This document shows, piece after piece, positions 17,897 through 25,790 of a DNA stretch of 64,000 bases; position 1 is the first letter of the stretch, and each line of letters opens with the position of its first letter. A program made the position numbers and the translations under genes. The stretch comes from Mycobacterium interjectum. GTDB taxonomy: Bacteria > Actinomycetota > Actinomycetes > Mycobacteriales > Mycobacteriaceae. The DNA lies in assembly GCA_002102225.1 (NCBI GenBank), contig LQPB01000076.1, forward strand, positions 62,001-126,000, given 5' to 3'. The notes below the pieces were generated by a model. It did no database searches. It was not told the DNA's origin and saw nothing but the letters and a program-made list of their open reading frames with translations.

Positions 17897-18742
17897 TTAG
17901 GCGGTCGCCGATTCGGCTGCGCCGGAAAGGGTCCGGGCAGCGTTGTGGATGGGGGTGCCCGCGTAGTACGCGCCGGGGTAGCAGATCAGCTGGGCCCGCG
18001 ATGCGCGCAACAGCGCGAGCGGTCCCTGCAGCAGGTACCGGCGGGCCAGCCGGCGCGGCTCGCAGGTGAGCCGGTAGAACCACTCGAGCCCGGCGCGCTG
18101 CATCCAGCCCGGGGCGCGACGGGTCTTGCCGGCCAAGAAGTCGATGGCGCCACCGGACGGCAGGAAGACCCGCGCCCCGGTGGCGAACCCGTGCCGGTCG
18201 ACCCATTGCTCCTGGCGCGGCTTGCCGAGGCTGACCACCAGGATGTCGGTGCGCGCCGTGCGGATGGCGGAAACGAAAGCGTCGGAACTTGATTCGATGT
18301 CCGCCGGGTCGGGCGCCCACATCCCCGAGATCGCGAGCCGGGGATACTGCGTCCGCAGGCGCTGCGCGAGCAGCAGGTGGGTCTCGGCGCTGCCGCCGAA
18401 GAAGCCGACCCGTTGGCCCGTCGACTCGGCCAGGGTCAGGACCGCGGGTAGCAGGTCGGCGCCGGTGACGCGCGGCCACGGCTGCGCGGTCAGCAGCTGT
18501 CCTCGCCACGCGATCGGCATGCCGTCGGCCAGCAGCAACCACTCCAGCCGGCCCGCCGGCGCCGCGCCCAGGGTGCGAAAGTGGTGCAGGTGGTCGAGGT
18601 TCACCGAGCCCACCGCCAGGCCGGGCGACCCGGAGTCCAGGCGGTCCGCGATGATCGACAGCACCTCGTCGGTGTCACACCGCTCGACGACGCTCCCGCT
18701 GACGACCATGCGCACCGGGGCCGTGGACACCGCCGACGTCAT
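17897..18742 (-). CDS. WecG/TagA/CpsF family glycosyltransferase
   Basis: Membrane-associated GT26 glycosyltransferase of 281 residues, normally adding the second sugar (often N-acetylmannosamine or its uronate) to the lipid carrier. Seen: SVNLDHLHHF, LLADGMPIAWRG with the catalytic-type Asp, RVTGADLLPAVL, RVGFFGGSAETHLLLAQRL, LVVSLGKPRQEQWV and FLPSGGAIDFLAGKTRRAP. ATG 18742 overlaps the stop of the epimerase gene (ATGA), which selects it over a longer frame that begins inside that gene. It lies just upstream of the initiating transferase, consistent with early assembly steps. Confidence 0.92.
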   Translation of the reverse strand: MTSAVSTAPVRMVVSGSVVERCDTDEVLSIIADRLDSGSPGLAVGSVNLDHLHHFRTLGAAPAGRLEWLLLADGMPIAWRGQLLTAQPWPRVTGADLLPAVLTLAESTGQRVGFFGGSAETHLLLAQRLRTQYPRLAISGMWAPDPADIESSSDAFVSAIRTARTDILVVSLGKPRQEQWVDRHGFATGARVFLPSGGAIDFLAGKTRRAPGWMQRAGLEWFYRLTCEPRRLARRYLLQGPLALLRASRAQLICYPGAYYAGTPIHNAARTLSGAAESATA

Positions 18743-19290
18743 GACGCCTCGCTCTCCACCGACTCCTCCAACGAGGGCCAGCTCGCGTCCTTCTCCGACA
18801 TGACGGTCACCGGCAGCGGCCACTTGATGCCGAATTCGGCCTCGTCCCAACGAAATCCCTCTTCGCTGTCCGGCACGTACGGGCCGCTGATCTGGTACAG
18901 GATCTCGGTGTCGTCGGTCAGTGTCTGGAACCCGTGCGCCACGTACGGCGGCAGGAACAGCGCCCGGCGGTTCTCGGCGCTCAGCTCCACCATCACGTGT
19001 TCGCCGTAGGTTTGCGACTCGGGGCGGACGTCGACGGCGACGTCCGCGATGGCGCCGCGCACGCAGCGCACCAGCTTGGCCTCCGCGTGCGGCGGCGCCT
19101 GCCGATGCAGGCCGCGCACCGTGCCCCGGGTGTAGTTGAAGCAGATATTCGTCTGTGCCACTTCGGGTATCAGACCGTGGTTGAGGAATTCGTCGGCGCA
19201 GAAGGATCGAGAGAAGAAGCCGCGATGGTCGCGATGGGGCTCGATGTCAATGATCGTGACCCCTGCGACAGTCGTGGGCGTGTACTTCAC
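18739..19290 (-). CDS. RmlC-like NDP-4-keto-sugar 3-/3,5-epimerase
   Basis: Cupin enzyme of 183 residues. Motifs of the dTDP-4-dehydrorhamnose 3,5-epimerase family: RGFFSRSFCADEF, QTNICFNYTRGTVRGLH with the catalytic His, DVAVDVRPES, and FLPPYVAHGFQTL. Length is normal. It would invert one or two carbons of a 4-keto-6-deoxy sugar nucleotide. The GTG start at 19290 overlaps the stop of the upstream SDR gene (GTGA). It is not necessarily RmlC of dTDP-rhamnose, because the normal rml genes are not adjacent and the cluster starts with a cytidylyltransferase; a CDP-sugar epimerase is plausible. Confidence 0.88.
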   Translation of the reverse strand: MKYTPTTVAGVTIIDIEPHRDHRGFFSRSFCADEFLNHGLIPEVAQTNICFNYTRGTVRGLHRQAPPHAEAKLVRCVRGAIADVAVDVRPESQTYGEHVMVELSAENRRALFLPPYVAHGFQTLTDDTEILYQISGPYVPDSEEGFRWDEAEFGIKWPLPVTVMSEKDASWPSLEESVESEAS

Positions 19291-20333
19291 TGCGTCTCCT
19301 TCCAGAACAGTCGCTCGTCGACCTGCCCCGTCTTGAGCAGGTATTCGATTTGCTTGAGGCGCGTGTGCCCGCGGCCGTAGAACGTCTCGGGATCCATGTC
19401 GATCGCCTGGAAGACGCGGTGCAGTTGCGCCGCCCCGGCCGCGACGTCCCATGCGGCACGGAAATCGGCGAATACCTCGTGGATCTTGCCGAACGAGACG
19501 CGGTAGCTGCGGTTGTCCGCGTTGGGCGGGCCGAAGGTGAGCTCGCAACCGGGGAACTCGGCGCTGACCGTCTCCGCGATTTCGCGCACCGTGCGGTTGT
19601 TTTCGTCGCTGCCGACGTTGACCACCAGGTTGTGCACCGTCTGCCGGTCGGCGCGCAGTGCGCACCGGATCGCCTGGGCGATGTCGAGCGCGTGGACCAG
19701 CGGTCGCCAGGGCGTGCCGTCGCTGGTCATCGCGATGCGGTGTTCGGTCCACGCGAGACCGGCCAGATTGTTCAGCACGATGTCGAAGCGCATCCGCGGC
19801 GAGGCGCCGAATGCCGTGGCGTTGCGCAGGAATGCCGGCGAGAAGCCGTCGTCGGCCATCGCGGTGAGGTCGCGTTCGACCAGGGCCTTGCATTTGGCGT
19901 AGGACGTCAGCGGGTTGATGGGACTGGTCTCGTCGACGGTCCCGTCGGCGATGCCGTACACGCTGCACGACGACATGTAGATGAACCGGCTGACACCGGC
20001 GCGCTTGGCGCACTCGGCCAAATGCACGCTGCCGCGGTGGTTTACCTCGAAAGTCACATCGCCGATCAGGTCACCGATCGGGTCGTTGCTCAGCTCCGCC
20101 ATATGCACGATGGCATCGACCCCGCGCAGGTCCGCGACGGTGACGTCGCGAATGTCCTTGATGAGAGTGAGCGGTGCGACACCGTGGGGGCTGTCGGCGA
20201 GCGGGCCGGGGCACAACCAACCGGCCTTGTAGTAACCGGTGTCCAGCCCGACGACGTCGTGGCCGTCTTCGAGAAGTAGCGGTGCCAGAAGGCAACCCAG
20301 GTAGCCTTCCGTTCCGGTGACCAGCACTCGCAT
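19287..20333 (-). CDS. NAD-dependent sugar epimerase/dehydratase (extended SDR)
   Basis: Extended short-chain dehydrogenase of 348 residues acting on a nucleotide sugar. The N-terminal dinucleotide site is VTGTEGYLG, the acidic cofactor residue follows in VGLDTGYY, and the active site shows YMSSCSVYG and SYAKCKALVE, with a Tyr-xxx-Lys pair. It could be a 4-epimerase, 4-reductase or 4,6-dehydratase; no other 4,6-dehydratase is present in the operon, so it may supply that step. It lies 18 nt downstream of the deacetylase gene and overlaps the epimerase start. Confidence 0.88.
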   Translation of the reverse strand: MRVLVTGTEGYLGCLLAPLLLEDGHDVVGLDTGYYKAGWLCPGPLADSPHGVAPLTLIKDIRDVTVADLRGVDAIVHMAELSNDPIGDLIGDVTFEVNHRGSVHLAECAKRAGVSRFIYMSSCSVYGIADGTVDETSPINPLTSYAKCKALVERDLTAMADDGFSPAFLRNATAFGASPRMRFDIVLNNLAGLAWTEHRIAMTSDGTPWRPLVHALDIAQAIRCALRADRQTVHNLVVNVGSDENNRTVREIAETVSAEFPGCELTFGPPNADNRSYRVSFGKIHEVFADFRAAWDVAAGAAQLHRVFQAIDMDPETFYGRGHTRLKQIEYLLKTGQVDERLFWKETQ

Positions 20334-20351
20334 CGTCGTGTCGCTCCCGTC

Positions 20352-21008
20352 CTATGATTGGGCGCCGAAGGGGTTCAAGATCGCCTTCTCGCTCACGAAG
20401 GCTTCGGCGTAGCGAACGCGGGCCTGCGCGCCGCGGACCCGCATCAGGCCGAGAAACGCGGCGTCGTCGAACCAGTCGCGACCGGCCTGAGACGGGTACG
20501 ACTCCGCGAGCAGTTCCGTCTTCTGATGGGCCACCTCGTCCGAAATGCCCACGTAGAGTGTCGGATTCGGCAAGTCGGACTCCCATTTGAGAATCTCGTA
20601 GCCCAGCACCAGATGCGCACGAAACTCGGTCGGTATGAGCTCGGCGACCAGGCGATGGTCCTGGTGGTAATCGTGGCGGTGCGGGCCGATCACCAGGTCG
20701 GGCTCGCATTGGGCGCGGAACTGGGCGAGCTGCCGTTTGACCGATCCCCAGTGGTCGGGCAGGCGGCCGTCGGGCAGATCGGCCACCGTCAACCGAACCT
20801 CCGACCGCGGGAACAGGGCCGCGAAGGCGTTTTTTTCCTCGACCTCGCGTTCGGTGCCGGCGCCGGTCAATACCAGGGCGTGCACGACGACATCGGGGTT
20901 GTGGCGGGCGATTTGGAGCAACGTGGCGCCCGCGCCGATGACGATGTCGTCGCAGTGCGCCCCGATGGCCGCAACCGATGTGATGGGGCCGGTGTTGAGG
21001 CTGATCAT
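20352..21008 (-). CDS. PIG-L/LmbE family deacetylase
   Basis: Zinc-type N-deacetylase of 218 residues, expected to remove an acetyl group from an amino sugar or sugar nucleotide. The metal site is slightly changed: GAHCDDIVIGAG replaces the usual AHPDD, and the downstream motif is HRHDYHQDHR. Both Asp residues and the His ligands are kept. ATG 21008 overlaps the stop of the cytidylyltransferase (ATGA). Pairing with a cytidylyltransferase, SDR and epimerase suggests action on the same sugar nucleotide; mycothiol-type MshB enzymes belong to the same family but have a different gene setting. Confidence 0.86.
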   Translation of the reverse strand: MISLNTGPITSVAAIGAHCDDIVIGAGATLLQIARHNPDVVVHALVLTGAGTEREVEEKNAFAALFPRSEVRLTVADLPDGRLPDHWGSVKRQLAQFRAQCEPDLVIGPHRHDYHQDHRLVAELIPTEFRAHLVLGYEILKWESDLPNPTLYVGISDEVAHQKTELLAESYPSQAGRDWFDDAAFLGLMRVRGAQARVRYAEAFVSEKAILNPFGAQS

Positions 21009-21799
21009 GCCGAACGTCTCGCGGGAGATTGCTCCCACACCATCCACGGTCGGGTGCCCGCGTTGTAGTCGGCGTCGAGTTCGGCGCGCTCCTTGAACGT
21101 GTCGGCCGGCTTCCAGAAGCCGTCGTGCTGATAGCCCAGGAGCCGGCCGGTCCCGGCGAGCGCCATGCAGGCGTCGCCGACCAGGTCGCCGTTCTCGGGG
21201 ATGAGGTCGAAGACCTCCTGGGTGAGCACGAAGTAGCCGCCGTTCACCCAGATCGGGAACTTGGCGATCGGGGCGATCTCTTTGATGTCGCCGGCGGAGC
21301 TCACGTCGACACAGTGGAACGACGACTGCGGCGGCACGATCAGCATCGAAGCCGCCGCGCCGCTGGTCTTCAAGCGGTCGACCATGGTGTCGAGCGGCGC
21401 GTCGGTCAGCACGTCGGCGTAGTTGGCGAGGAAGTACTCGTCGCCCCCGACGTACTTGCGCACCCGGCGCAGCCGCTCGCCGATCGGCGACTCCAACCCG
21501 GTGTCGACGAAGGTGATGGTCCAGTCGGACATGTCGGAATCGAGCAACTCGATCTCACCGGCCCGCATGACGAAGTCGTTGGACTCCATCTCCCGGTAGT
21601 TGAGGAAGAAGTCCTTGACCATCGACTGGCCATAACCGAGGCACAGGATGAATTCCTTGTGCCCGTAGTGGGCGTAGTAGCGCATCACGTGCCACAGCAG
21701 CGGTCGGGGCCCGACCATTTGCAGCGGCTTGGGGACCAGGTCGCCTTCGGCCGTGCGCATCCGCATCCCGTAGCCGCCGCAGAACAGTACGACTTTCAT
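21005..21799 (-). CDS. Sugar-1-phosphate cytidylyltransferase (RfbF-like), first gene of the operon
   Basis: Nucleotidyltransferase of 264 residues that probably makes CDP-glucose from CTP and glucose-1-phosphate. The N-terminus KVVLFCGGYGMRMR is a variant of the GGxGTR signature, followed by PKPLQMVGPRPLLWHVM and YYAHYGHKEFILCLGYG, which match the RfbF subgroup better than RmlA. Later segments LANYADVLTD and PIWVNGGYFVL complete the fold. ATG 21799 is preceded by AAGGG; a longer frame to 21868 lacks a ribosome site. Genes from here to 3849 are all on one strand with overlaps or gaps of at most 18 nt. Confidence 0.88.
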   Translation of the reverse strand: MKVVLFCGGYGMRMRTAEGDLVPKPLQMVGPRPLLWHVMRYYAHYGHKEFILCLGYGQSMVKDFFLNYREMESNDFVMRAGEIELLDSDMSDWTITFVDTGLESPIGERLRRVRKYVGGDEYFLANYADVLTDAPLDTMVDRLKTSGAAASMLIVPPQSSFHCVDVSSAGDIKEIAPIAKFPIWVNGGYFVLTQEVFDLIPENGDLVGDACMALAGTGRLLGYQHDGFWKPADTFKERAELDADYNAGTRPWMVWEQSPARRSA

Positions 21800-21914
21800 G
21801 ACACCCAACCCTTCGGACGACGGACCGCGCGCGGGCAGCGCGCGACGGGGTGAAAACCAAGAACCCACTCAGGGGGCATGAACGATACTTTTGGTATATC
21901 GGGCTTCCGGCCGG
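21800..21914 (-). promoter_or_regulatory. Putative promoter/operator region of the polysaccharide operon
   Basis: Short gap before the first operon gene, behind the end of the PPE gene. It holds an imperfect palindrome at 21885-21897 (ATACT TTT GGTAT). Related sequences occur at 23328-23340 and, as a perfect palindrome, at 25221-25233. A regulator from the neighbouring TetR pair could bind here. No clear -35/-10 pair was identified, so the promoter call is by position only; transcription could also run in from the PPE gene. Confidence 0.4.
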
Positions 21915-23135
21915 TCATATGATCGACGCCCCGTAGCCGCCGGACGGCGGTTGCGCCATCACGGTGGGGATCAACCCGTACCGCGGACCGGGCGCCCCGC
22001 GGCCGCCGGCGCCCCTCGGCAGGCCGCCCAGCATGCTCGGCGGCATGTTCCCCGCCCCGCCGGGGGCGGCGGCGTTCGCCAGCTCCGCCCCGGCGCTGGT
22101 CAGGTGCGCGGAAGGGATGACGCTCGTCCAGCTGGCCGGCACCGACAGCGGGCCCAGCGTGGCCGCCTGGCCCATGGTGCCGATGAGGCCCGCGCCGGCG
22201 GCCTCGGCCGCGCCGGCGGCCTCGGCGGCGGCGGTCCCCGCGACATCGGCGGCCCCCGCGGCGGCCGTGGTCGCCATCCCCTGCAGGGTCTGCGCCATGC
22301 CGAGCACGCTGGACAGCCCGTACAACGGGGTCGCGGCCACCATCAGATAGCCGGGGAGCAGGGCGGGCATGTTGCTTTCGAACTCGCTCATGAAGCTCGC
22401 CACCGAGAGGCCGCCCGACCCGGAGCTGAGCCCACCCAGCAGCGTCCCCCAGGGCGTCGTTTCGGCCGCGGCGCTCGCCGTGGCCGGCGTCGCCAGGTTC
22501 GACAACATCGTGGACAGGGTGGACATCAGGCTGGCCAGGGTCATTTGTTGGGTGGAGGAACCGGCGGCCGCTTCCGAAAGCGCGGTGGCCTGGCCCGCGA
22601 CCCCGGCGGGATCGCTGACCTCGGGCGCCGATGCGAACGGTGTCAGGTCCGCGACCTCGGCCGAATTCGCGGCGTACTGATACATCGCCGCGGCGTCCTG
22701 CGCCCACATCTCGCCGTACTGGGCCTCGTTGGCCGCGATGGCCGGTGAGTTCTGGCCGAAGAAGTTGGTCGCGGTCAGCACCGCGAGCTGAACCCGGTTG
22801 GCGGCGACCGCGGCGGGGGGCACGGTCATCGCCCACGCCGCCTCATAGATCTCCACCGCAAGCCTGGCGTGACTGGCCGCCTCCTGGGCCCGCGCCGCGG
22901 CGCCGGACGTCCACGCCGTGTAGGGCCCGAAGGCGGAGGCCATGGCCAGCGACGATGGCCCCAGCCACCGCCCGACGGTCAGCCCCGAGATCACCGATCG
23001 GTACGACGCCGCGGCGGAGTGCAGTTCGGCGGCCAGGTCGTCCCACGCCGCGGAGGCCGCGGCCAGCGATCCCGGGCCGGGACCCGCGTACATCCTCGCG
23101 GAGTTGATCTCCGGCGGAAGCGCACCAAAATCCAT
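21915..23135 (-). CDS. PPE family protein, PPE-SVP subgroup
   Basis: Protein of 406 residues with the conserved PPE N-terminal domain (MDFGALPPEINSARMYAGPG, a WLGPSS turn near residue 58, about 180 residues in all). Near residue 330 the sequence LGPLSVPASW fits the GxxSVPxxW mark of the SVP subgroup. The C-terminal part is rich in Gly, Ala and Pro. PPE proteins are secreted by ESX/type VII systems, usually with a PE partner; no PE gene lies next to this one. It is transcribed toward the polysaccharide operon and ends 116 nt before its first codon, so co-expression is possible. Confidence 0.95.
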   Translation of the reverse strand: MDFGALPPEINSARMYAGPGPGSLAAASAAWDDLAAELHSAAASYRSVISGLTVGRWLGPSSLAMASAFGPYTAWTSGAAARAQEAASHARLAVEIYEAAWAMTVPPAAVAANRVQLAVLTATNFFGQNSPAIAANEAQYGEMWAQDAAAMYQYAANSAEVADLTPFASAPEVSDPAGVAGQATALSEAAAGSSTQQMTLASLMSTLSTMLSNLATPATASAAAETTPWGTLLGGLSSGSGGLSVASFMSEFESNMPALLPGYLMVAATPLYGLSSVLGMAQTLQGMATTAAAGAADVAGTAAAEAAGAAEAAGAGLIGTMGQAATLGPLSVPASWTSVIPSAHLTSAGAELANAAAPGGAGNMPPSMLGGLPRGAGGRGAPGPRYGLIPTVMAQPPSGGYGASII

Positions 23136-23631
23136 CGTTTTCTACCCCTGGCCGCACCGGGCGGCGGCCGGCGCCGGCCGAAGCGAAGTGACCAACGACA
23201 CAGGCGGTTCGCGGTGCATACGGGCCGCCCCGCGCAGTGGTTGACGTAGCGAGCCGGGCACCCCGGGCCCCGCAATAGGCCCCTGACCAGGCAAACAAAC
23301 TGGAAACCACATAGACGACGATTCTACATACTTTTAGTTCGTAGTACAGCCGTAACGCTCACCACAAGTATTTCCAAGTTGGTGATGTCGACCCGTAGCG
23401 TTGAAGCCTCGGCGCGACGACCGACTGCTAACCTCAGAGACGGCCGTATTGCCCCCGAGACCCGCCGGTGAGTGCTGGCTCTCGAACCGAGGTGCGGGCC
23501 CTGCTCGAGGAAGGCTTCGTGAACGTGACACTGATCGATCCGGGCCGCGACTCAGGCCCCGGAATGATCACTCGCGTTACTTCCCCAGGAACGCGATCAA
23601 GCCGCTCCCGACTGTCGAGTTTCCGGTTCCG
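23136..23631. promoter_or_regulatory. Divergent regulatory gap between PPE and TetR genes
   Basis: About 500 bp without a supported gene. Open frames here lack ribosome sites and known motifs. It must contain the promoters of the PPE gene (leftward) and the TetR gene (rightward). The stretch 23328-23340 (ATACT TTT AGTTC) resembles the ATACT-containing palindromes at 21885 and 25221. The part from 23281 to 23360 is clearly more AT-rich than its surroundings, as expected for a promoter. Confidence 0.45.
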
Positions 23632-24309
23632 ATGACGACCCACTCGACCGACGGACGCGCGGACGCGACCCGGCGACAGATTTTGCGGGCCGCCTCGCAC
23701 CAGTTCGCGCGACGGGCCTATCACGATGTCGGCCTCGATGACATTCTCGCGGAAGCGGAACTGACCAAGGGCGCGATGTATTTCCACTTCCGGTCCAAGC
23801 ACGCCCTGGCCGTCGCGATCATCGAACGTCAGACCGTCGCCGGGGCCACCGCGGTGGAAGACCTACTGACGCGCGGACTTTCGGGCCTGGAAACCCTCAT
23901 CGACTTCTCCTATCTGATCGCCGTCGGTGACATCAAGACCGACGGGGTCAGGGCGGGGCTGAACCTGCTCGAGTCGGTCGGCCGGTCGGAGGGGTTGCAG
24001 AAGCGGCTGCTGGAGGAATGGGCCAAGGCGCTGGCCGGGGTCGTCGAGCAGGCCATCGCCGAGGGCGACATCGACCAGAACTGTGATCCCCAGGATGTGG
24101 GGCGCCTGATGGTCTCCCTGCATGTGGGGCTGCGGCAGACCAGCAATCTGGAAGAGCCGGAGCGTTTCCTGCATGACCTGGAAAAGTGCTGGCTTCTGCT
24201 GCTGACCGGCATCTTGCAGCCCGAGCGCATCGACTACTTCCGCCAGTTCCTCAAGCGGCGCGCGGCGCTCGCGGTCACCACCAGCTCGACGGCAGCGGAT
24301 TCGGACTAG
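23632..24309 (+). CDS. TetR regulator, butyrolactone-receptor-like (first of a pair)
   Basis: DNA-binding repressor-type protein of 225 residues. The helix-turn-helix region is RRQILRAASHQFARRAYHDV...LTKGAMYFHFRSKHALAVAI; the TKGAxYFHFxSK pattern is typical of the ArpA/ScbR group of TetR proteins. The ligand-binding part is divergent. ATG 23632 is the only good start that opens just before the HTH; a longer frame upstream from 23401 reads as unlikely protein. A second TetR gene of the same kind follows after 135 bp. Ligand and targets are unknown; nearby palindromes are candidate sites. Confidence 0.86.
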   Translation: MTTHSTDGRADATRRQILRAASHQFARRAYHDVGLDDILAEAELTKGAMYFHFRSKHALAVAIIERQTVAGATAVEDLLTRGLSGLETLIDFSYLIAVGDIKTDGVRAGLNLLESVGRSEGLQKRLLEEWAKALAGVVEQAIAEGDIDQNCDPQDVGRLMVSLHVGLRQTSNLEEPERFLHDLEKCWLLLLTGILQPERIDYFRQFLKRRAALAVTTSSTAADSD

Positions 24310-24399
24310 TGCGCGGCCTGCTCCTCGCGCGACCGGGGCCGGGAACGGCGGCTGTTAGGCTTGGGCCTTCGGCCGGAAGATTCGTGAACACGTCGAGAT

Positions 24400-24431
24400 C
24401 CGGAATTTAAAGCCCATCGACCGAATTCCGG
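24400..24431. promoter_or_regulatory. Inverted repeat directly before the second TetR start
   Basis: Arms CCGGAATT at 24400-24407 and AATTCCGG at 24424-24431, an exact 8-bp inverted repeat with a 16-bp spacer. The right arm runs into the ribosome site GGAGG before ATG 24445. It could be an autoregulatory operator or an mRNA structure masking the ribosome site. Confidence 0.5.
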
Positions 24432-24444
24432 AGGTGCAGACGCG

Positions 24445-25173
24445 ATGGCGCGCCAGGTTCGATCGGAAGCCACCCGGCGAAAGATCCTCGATGCCGCAAT
24501 AGATGTTTTCGGTGAGGTCGGGTACGCCGCGGCCGGGTGGAACACGATCATCGAGCGGACGGGCATGACCAAGGGTGCCCTGTATCACCACTTCGATTCG
24601 AAAGAGTCGTTGGCGTCGGCGATCATCGAAGAAGGTTCGGAGACAATACTTGTCGCGTTCCGCAATGTGTGCGGGTCGTCATCGCCGGCGCTCGAAAACA
24701 TGATCCACGGCACGTTCACGATCGCCAACGTGCTCACCACCGACAAAACGGCCCGCGCCGCCGAGCAATTGACGGCCGCCCTGAGCGGATTCAACGAAGC
24801 GGCCACGCGCTTCTGCGCGAACCTGGTCGAGCTGATGGCGGATCAGGCCCGCAGGGCCGCCGCCGAGGGCGACCTGCGTGGGGACCTCGACGCGGAGATG
24901 ATCAGCGAGTCGCTCGTCGGCGCCATCTTCGGAACGCGTTTGCTGTGCAACGCGATCGCGGCCAAGGGCATCGCGGGTCATGGGGAGGGCGGCGGCATCG
25001 CCAATCGCCTGGCCGGCCCCCCGAGTCAAATCTGGCATCTGATGCTGGCCGGCATCGTCACCGAGGCGTCGCTGCCTTACTTCCGCGAATTTCTTTCGCG
25101 CGAGGCCCTCCGCCATGGCCCGCCGGCCGCACCCGCCGACGCCGGGGTCGCGGCGGTCCCCGAGGTCAGCTGA
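24445..25173 (+). CDS. TetR regulator, butyrolactone-receptor-like (second of a pair)
   Basis: Protein of 242 residues with the same architecture as its upstream neighbour: HTH region RRKILDAAIDVFGEVGYAAA...MTKGALYHHFDSKESLASAI, then a divergent effector domain and an Ala/Pro-rich tail. ATG 24445 has GGAGGTG at about 24430-24436, 8 nt upstream. Two adjacent regulators of this type resemble receptor/pseudo-receptor pairs of Streptomyces, though no butyrolactone synthase gene is seen here. It converges with the PAS gene. Confidence 0.88.
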   Translation: MARQVRSEATRRKILDAAIDVFGEVGYAAAGWNTIIERTGMTKGALYHHFDSKESLASAIIEEGSETILVAFRNVCGSSSPALENMIHGTFTIANVLTTDKTARAAEQLTAALSGFNEAATRFCANLVELMADQARRAAAEGDLRGDLDAEMISESLVGAIFGTRLLCNAIAAKGIAGHGEGGGIANRLAGPPSQIWHLMLAGIVTEASLPYFREFLSREALRHGPPAAPADAGVAAVPEVS

Positions 25174-25220
25174 GCGACGGCGGCCGGCCGCCCCACTGAG
25201 AGGGACGGCGGAAAAACGCC

Positions 25221-25233
25221 ATACTGCAAGTAT
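25221..25233. promoter_or_regulatory. Palindrome ATACT-N3-AGTAT
   Basis: Perfect 13-bp palindrome ATACTGCAAGTAT in the gap between the convergent TetR and PAS genes. It is the best copy of an ATACT-type motif also present in weaker form at 21885-21897 and 23328-23340. Its place between two gene ends is unusual for an operator, so it may be chance or a structural element. Confidence 0.35.
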
Positions 25234-25274
25234 CTAATTGCGCCCCAATGATTCCTATTGGTTTATAGCGGGCG

Positions 25275-25739
25275 CTAGCGCTCTTCTTCCCATAATTGCT
25301 CGGTCAGATCCTGGAAAGCGGCAAGCACGAACTGATCGTCCGCGCGCAGCAGGGCGGACTTGCTCATCAGCGCGCGCACCATCGAGCCGTCCTTGTGCGC
25401 CAATTTGACCACCATGTTCGCGAGGGCGTGGACCACCGACAGCAACGATTCCGACTCGGGCGCTTCGTGGAATATCTCCTGAAACCGCAGCTTCAGGACC
25501 TCATCGGGCTCGAACCCCAGCATCTCGGCGAACGCGGTGTTGGTGAACAGGATGCCGCCGTCGTTCCCGATCGCGAGCACCGGGACCGGAATCCGCTCCA
25601 GGACGACCAGCGCAGGCAACTGCTGCAAAGTAGTCAGCGGCTCGCTCGATTGCGGGTTTCGTCGTCGCTCCACCGCCCGATTATGACCTATGACCGGAGG
25701 TCGTTCGGTGCTTTTATCCGGGGCGGCAAGAATATTCAC
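25275..25739 (-). CDS. Small single PAS domain protein
   Basis: Protein of 154 residues consisting of one PAS domain (about 40-150): LERIPVPVLAIGNDGGILFT, NTAFAEMLGFEPDEVL, then LAHKDGSMVRALMSKSALL and FVLAAFQDLTEQ. No output domain is attached, so it may sense a ligand and act through a partner. The start is GTG 25739; a later start would shorten only the unstructured N-terminus. It lies downstream of metG on the same strand but is separated by a tandem repeat. Function unknown. Confidence 0.8.
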   Translation of the reverse strand: MNILAAPDKSTERPPVIGHNRAVERRRNPQSSEPLTTLQQLPALVVLERIPVPVLAIGNDGGILFTNTAFAEMLGFEPDEVLKLRFQEIFHEAPESESLLSVVHALANMVVKLAHKDGSMVRALMSKSALLRADDQFVLAAFQDLTEQLWEEER

Positions 25740-25790
25740 CGAATGAGGCTGCCGTACAACTCAATAACCGCTTACGGCTCGCTCGGCTTG

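Noticed and set aside
18739-20013. A 424-codon frame suggesting a fused SDR-epimerase protein
   Set aside because: The first part is in a different frame from the real SDR gene; the GTG start at 19290 gives a normal epimerase.
23401-23631. N-terminal extension of the first TetR gene
   Set aside because: The upstream residues are Arg/Pro-rich with no start signal, while ATG 23632 begins right before the HTH.
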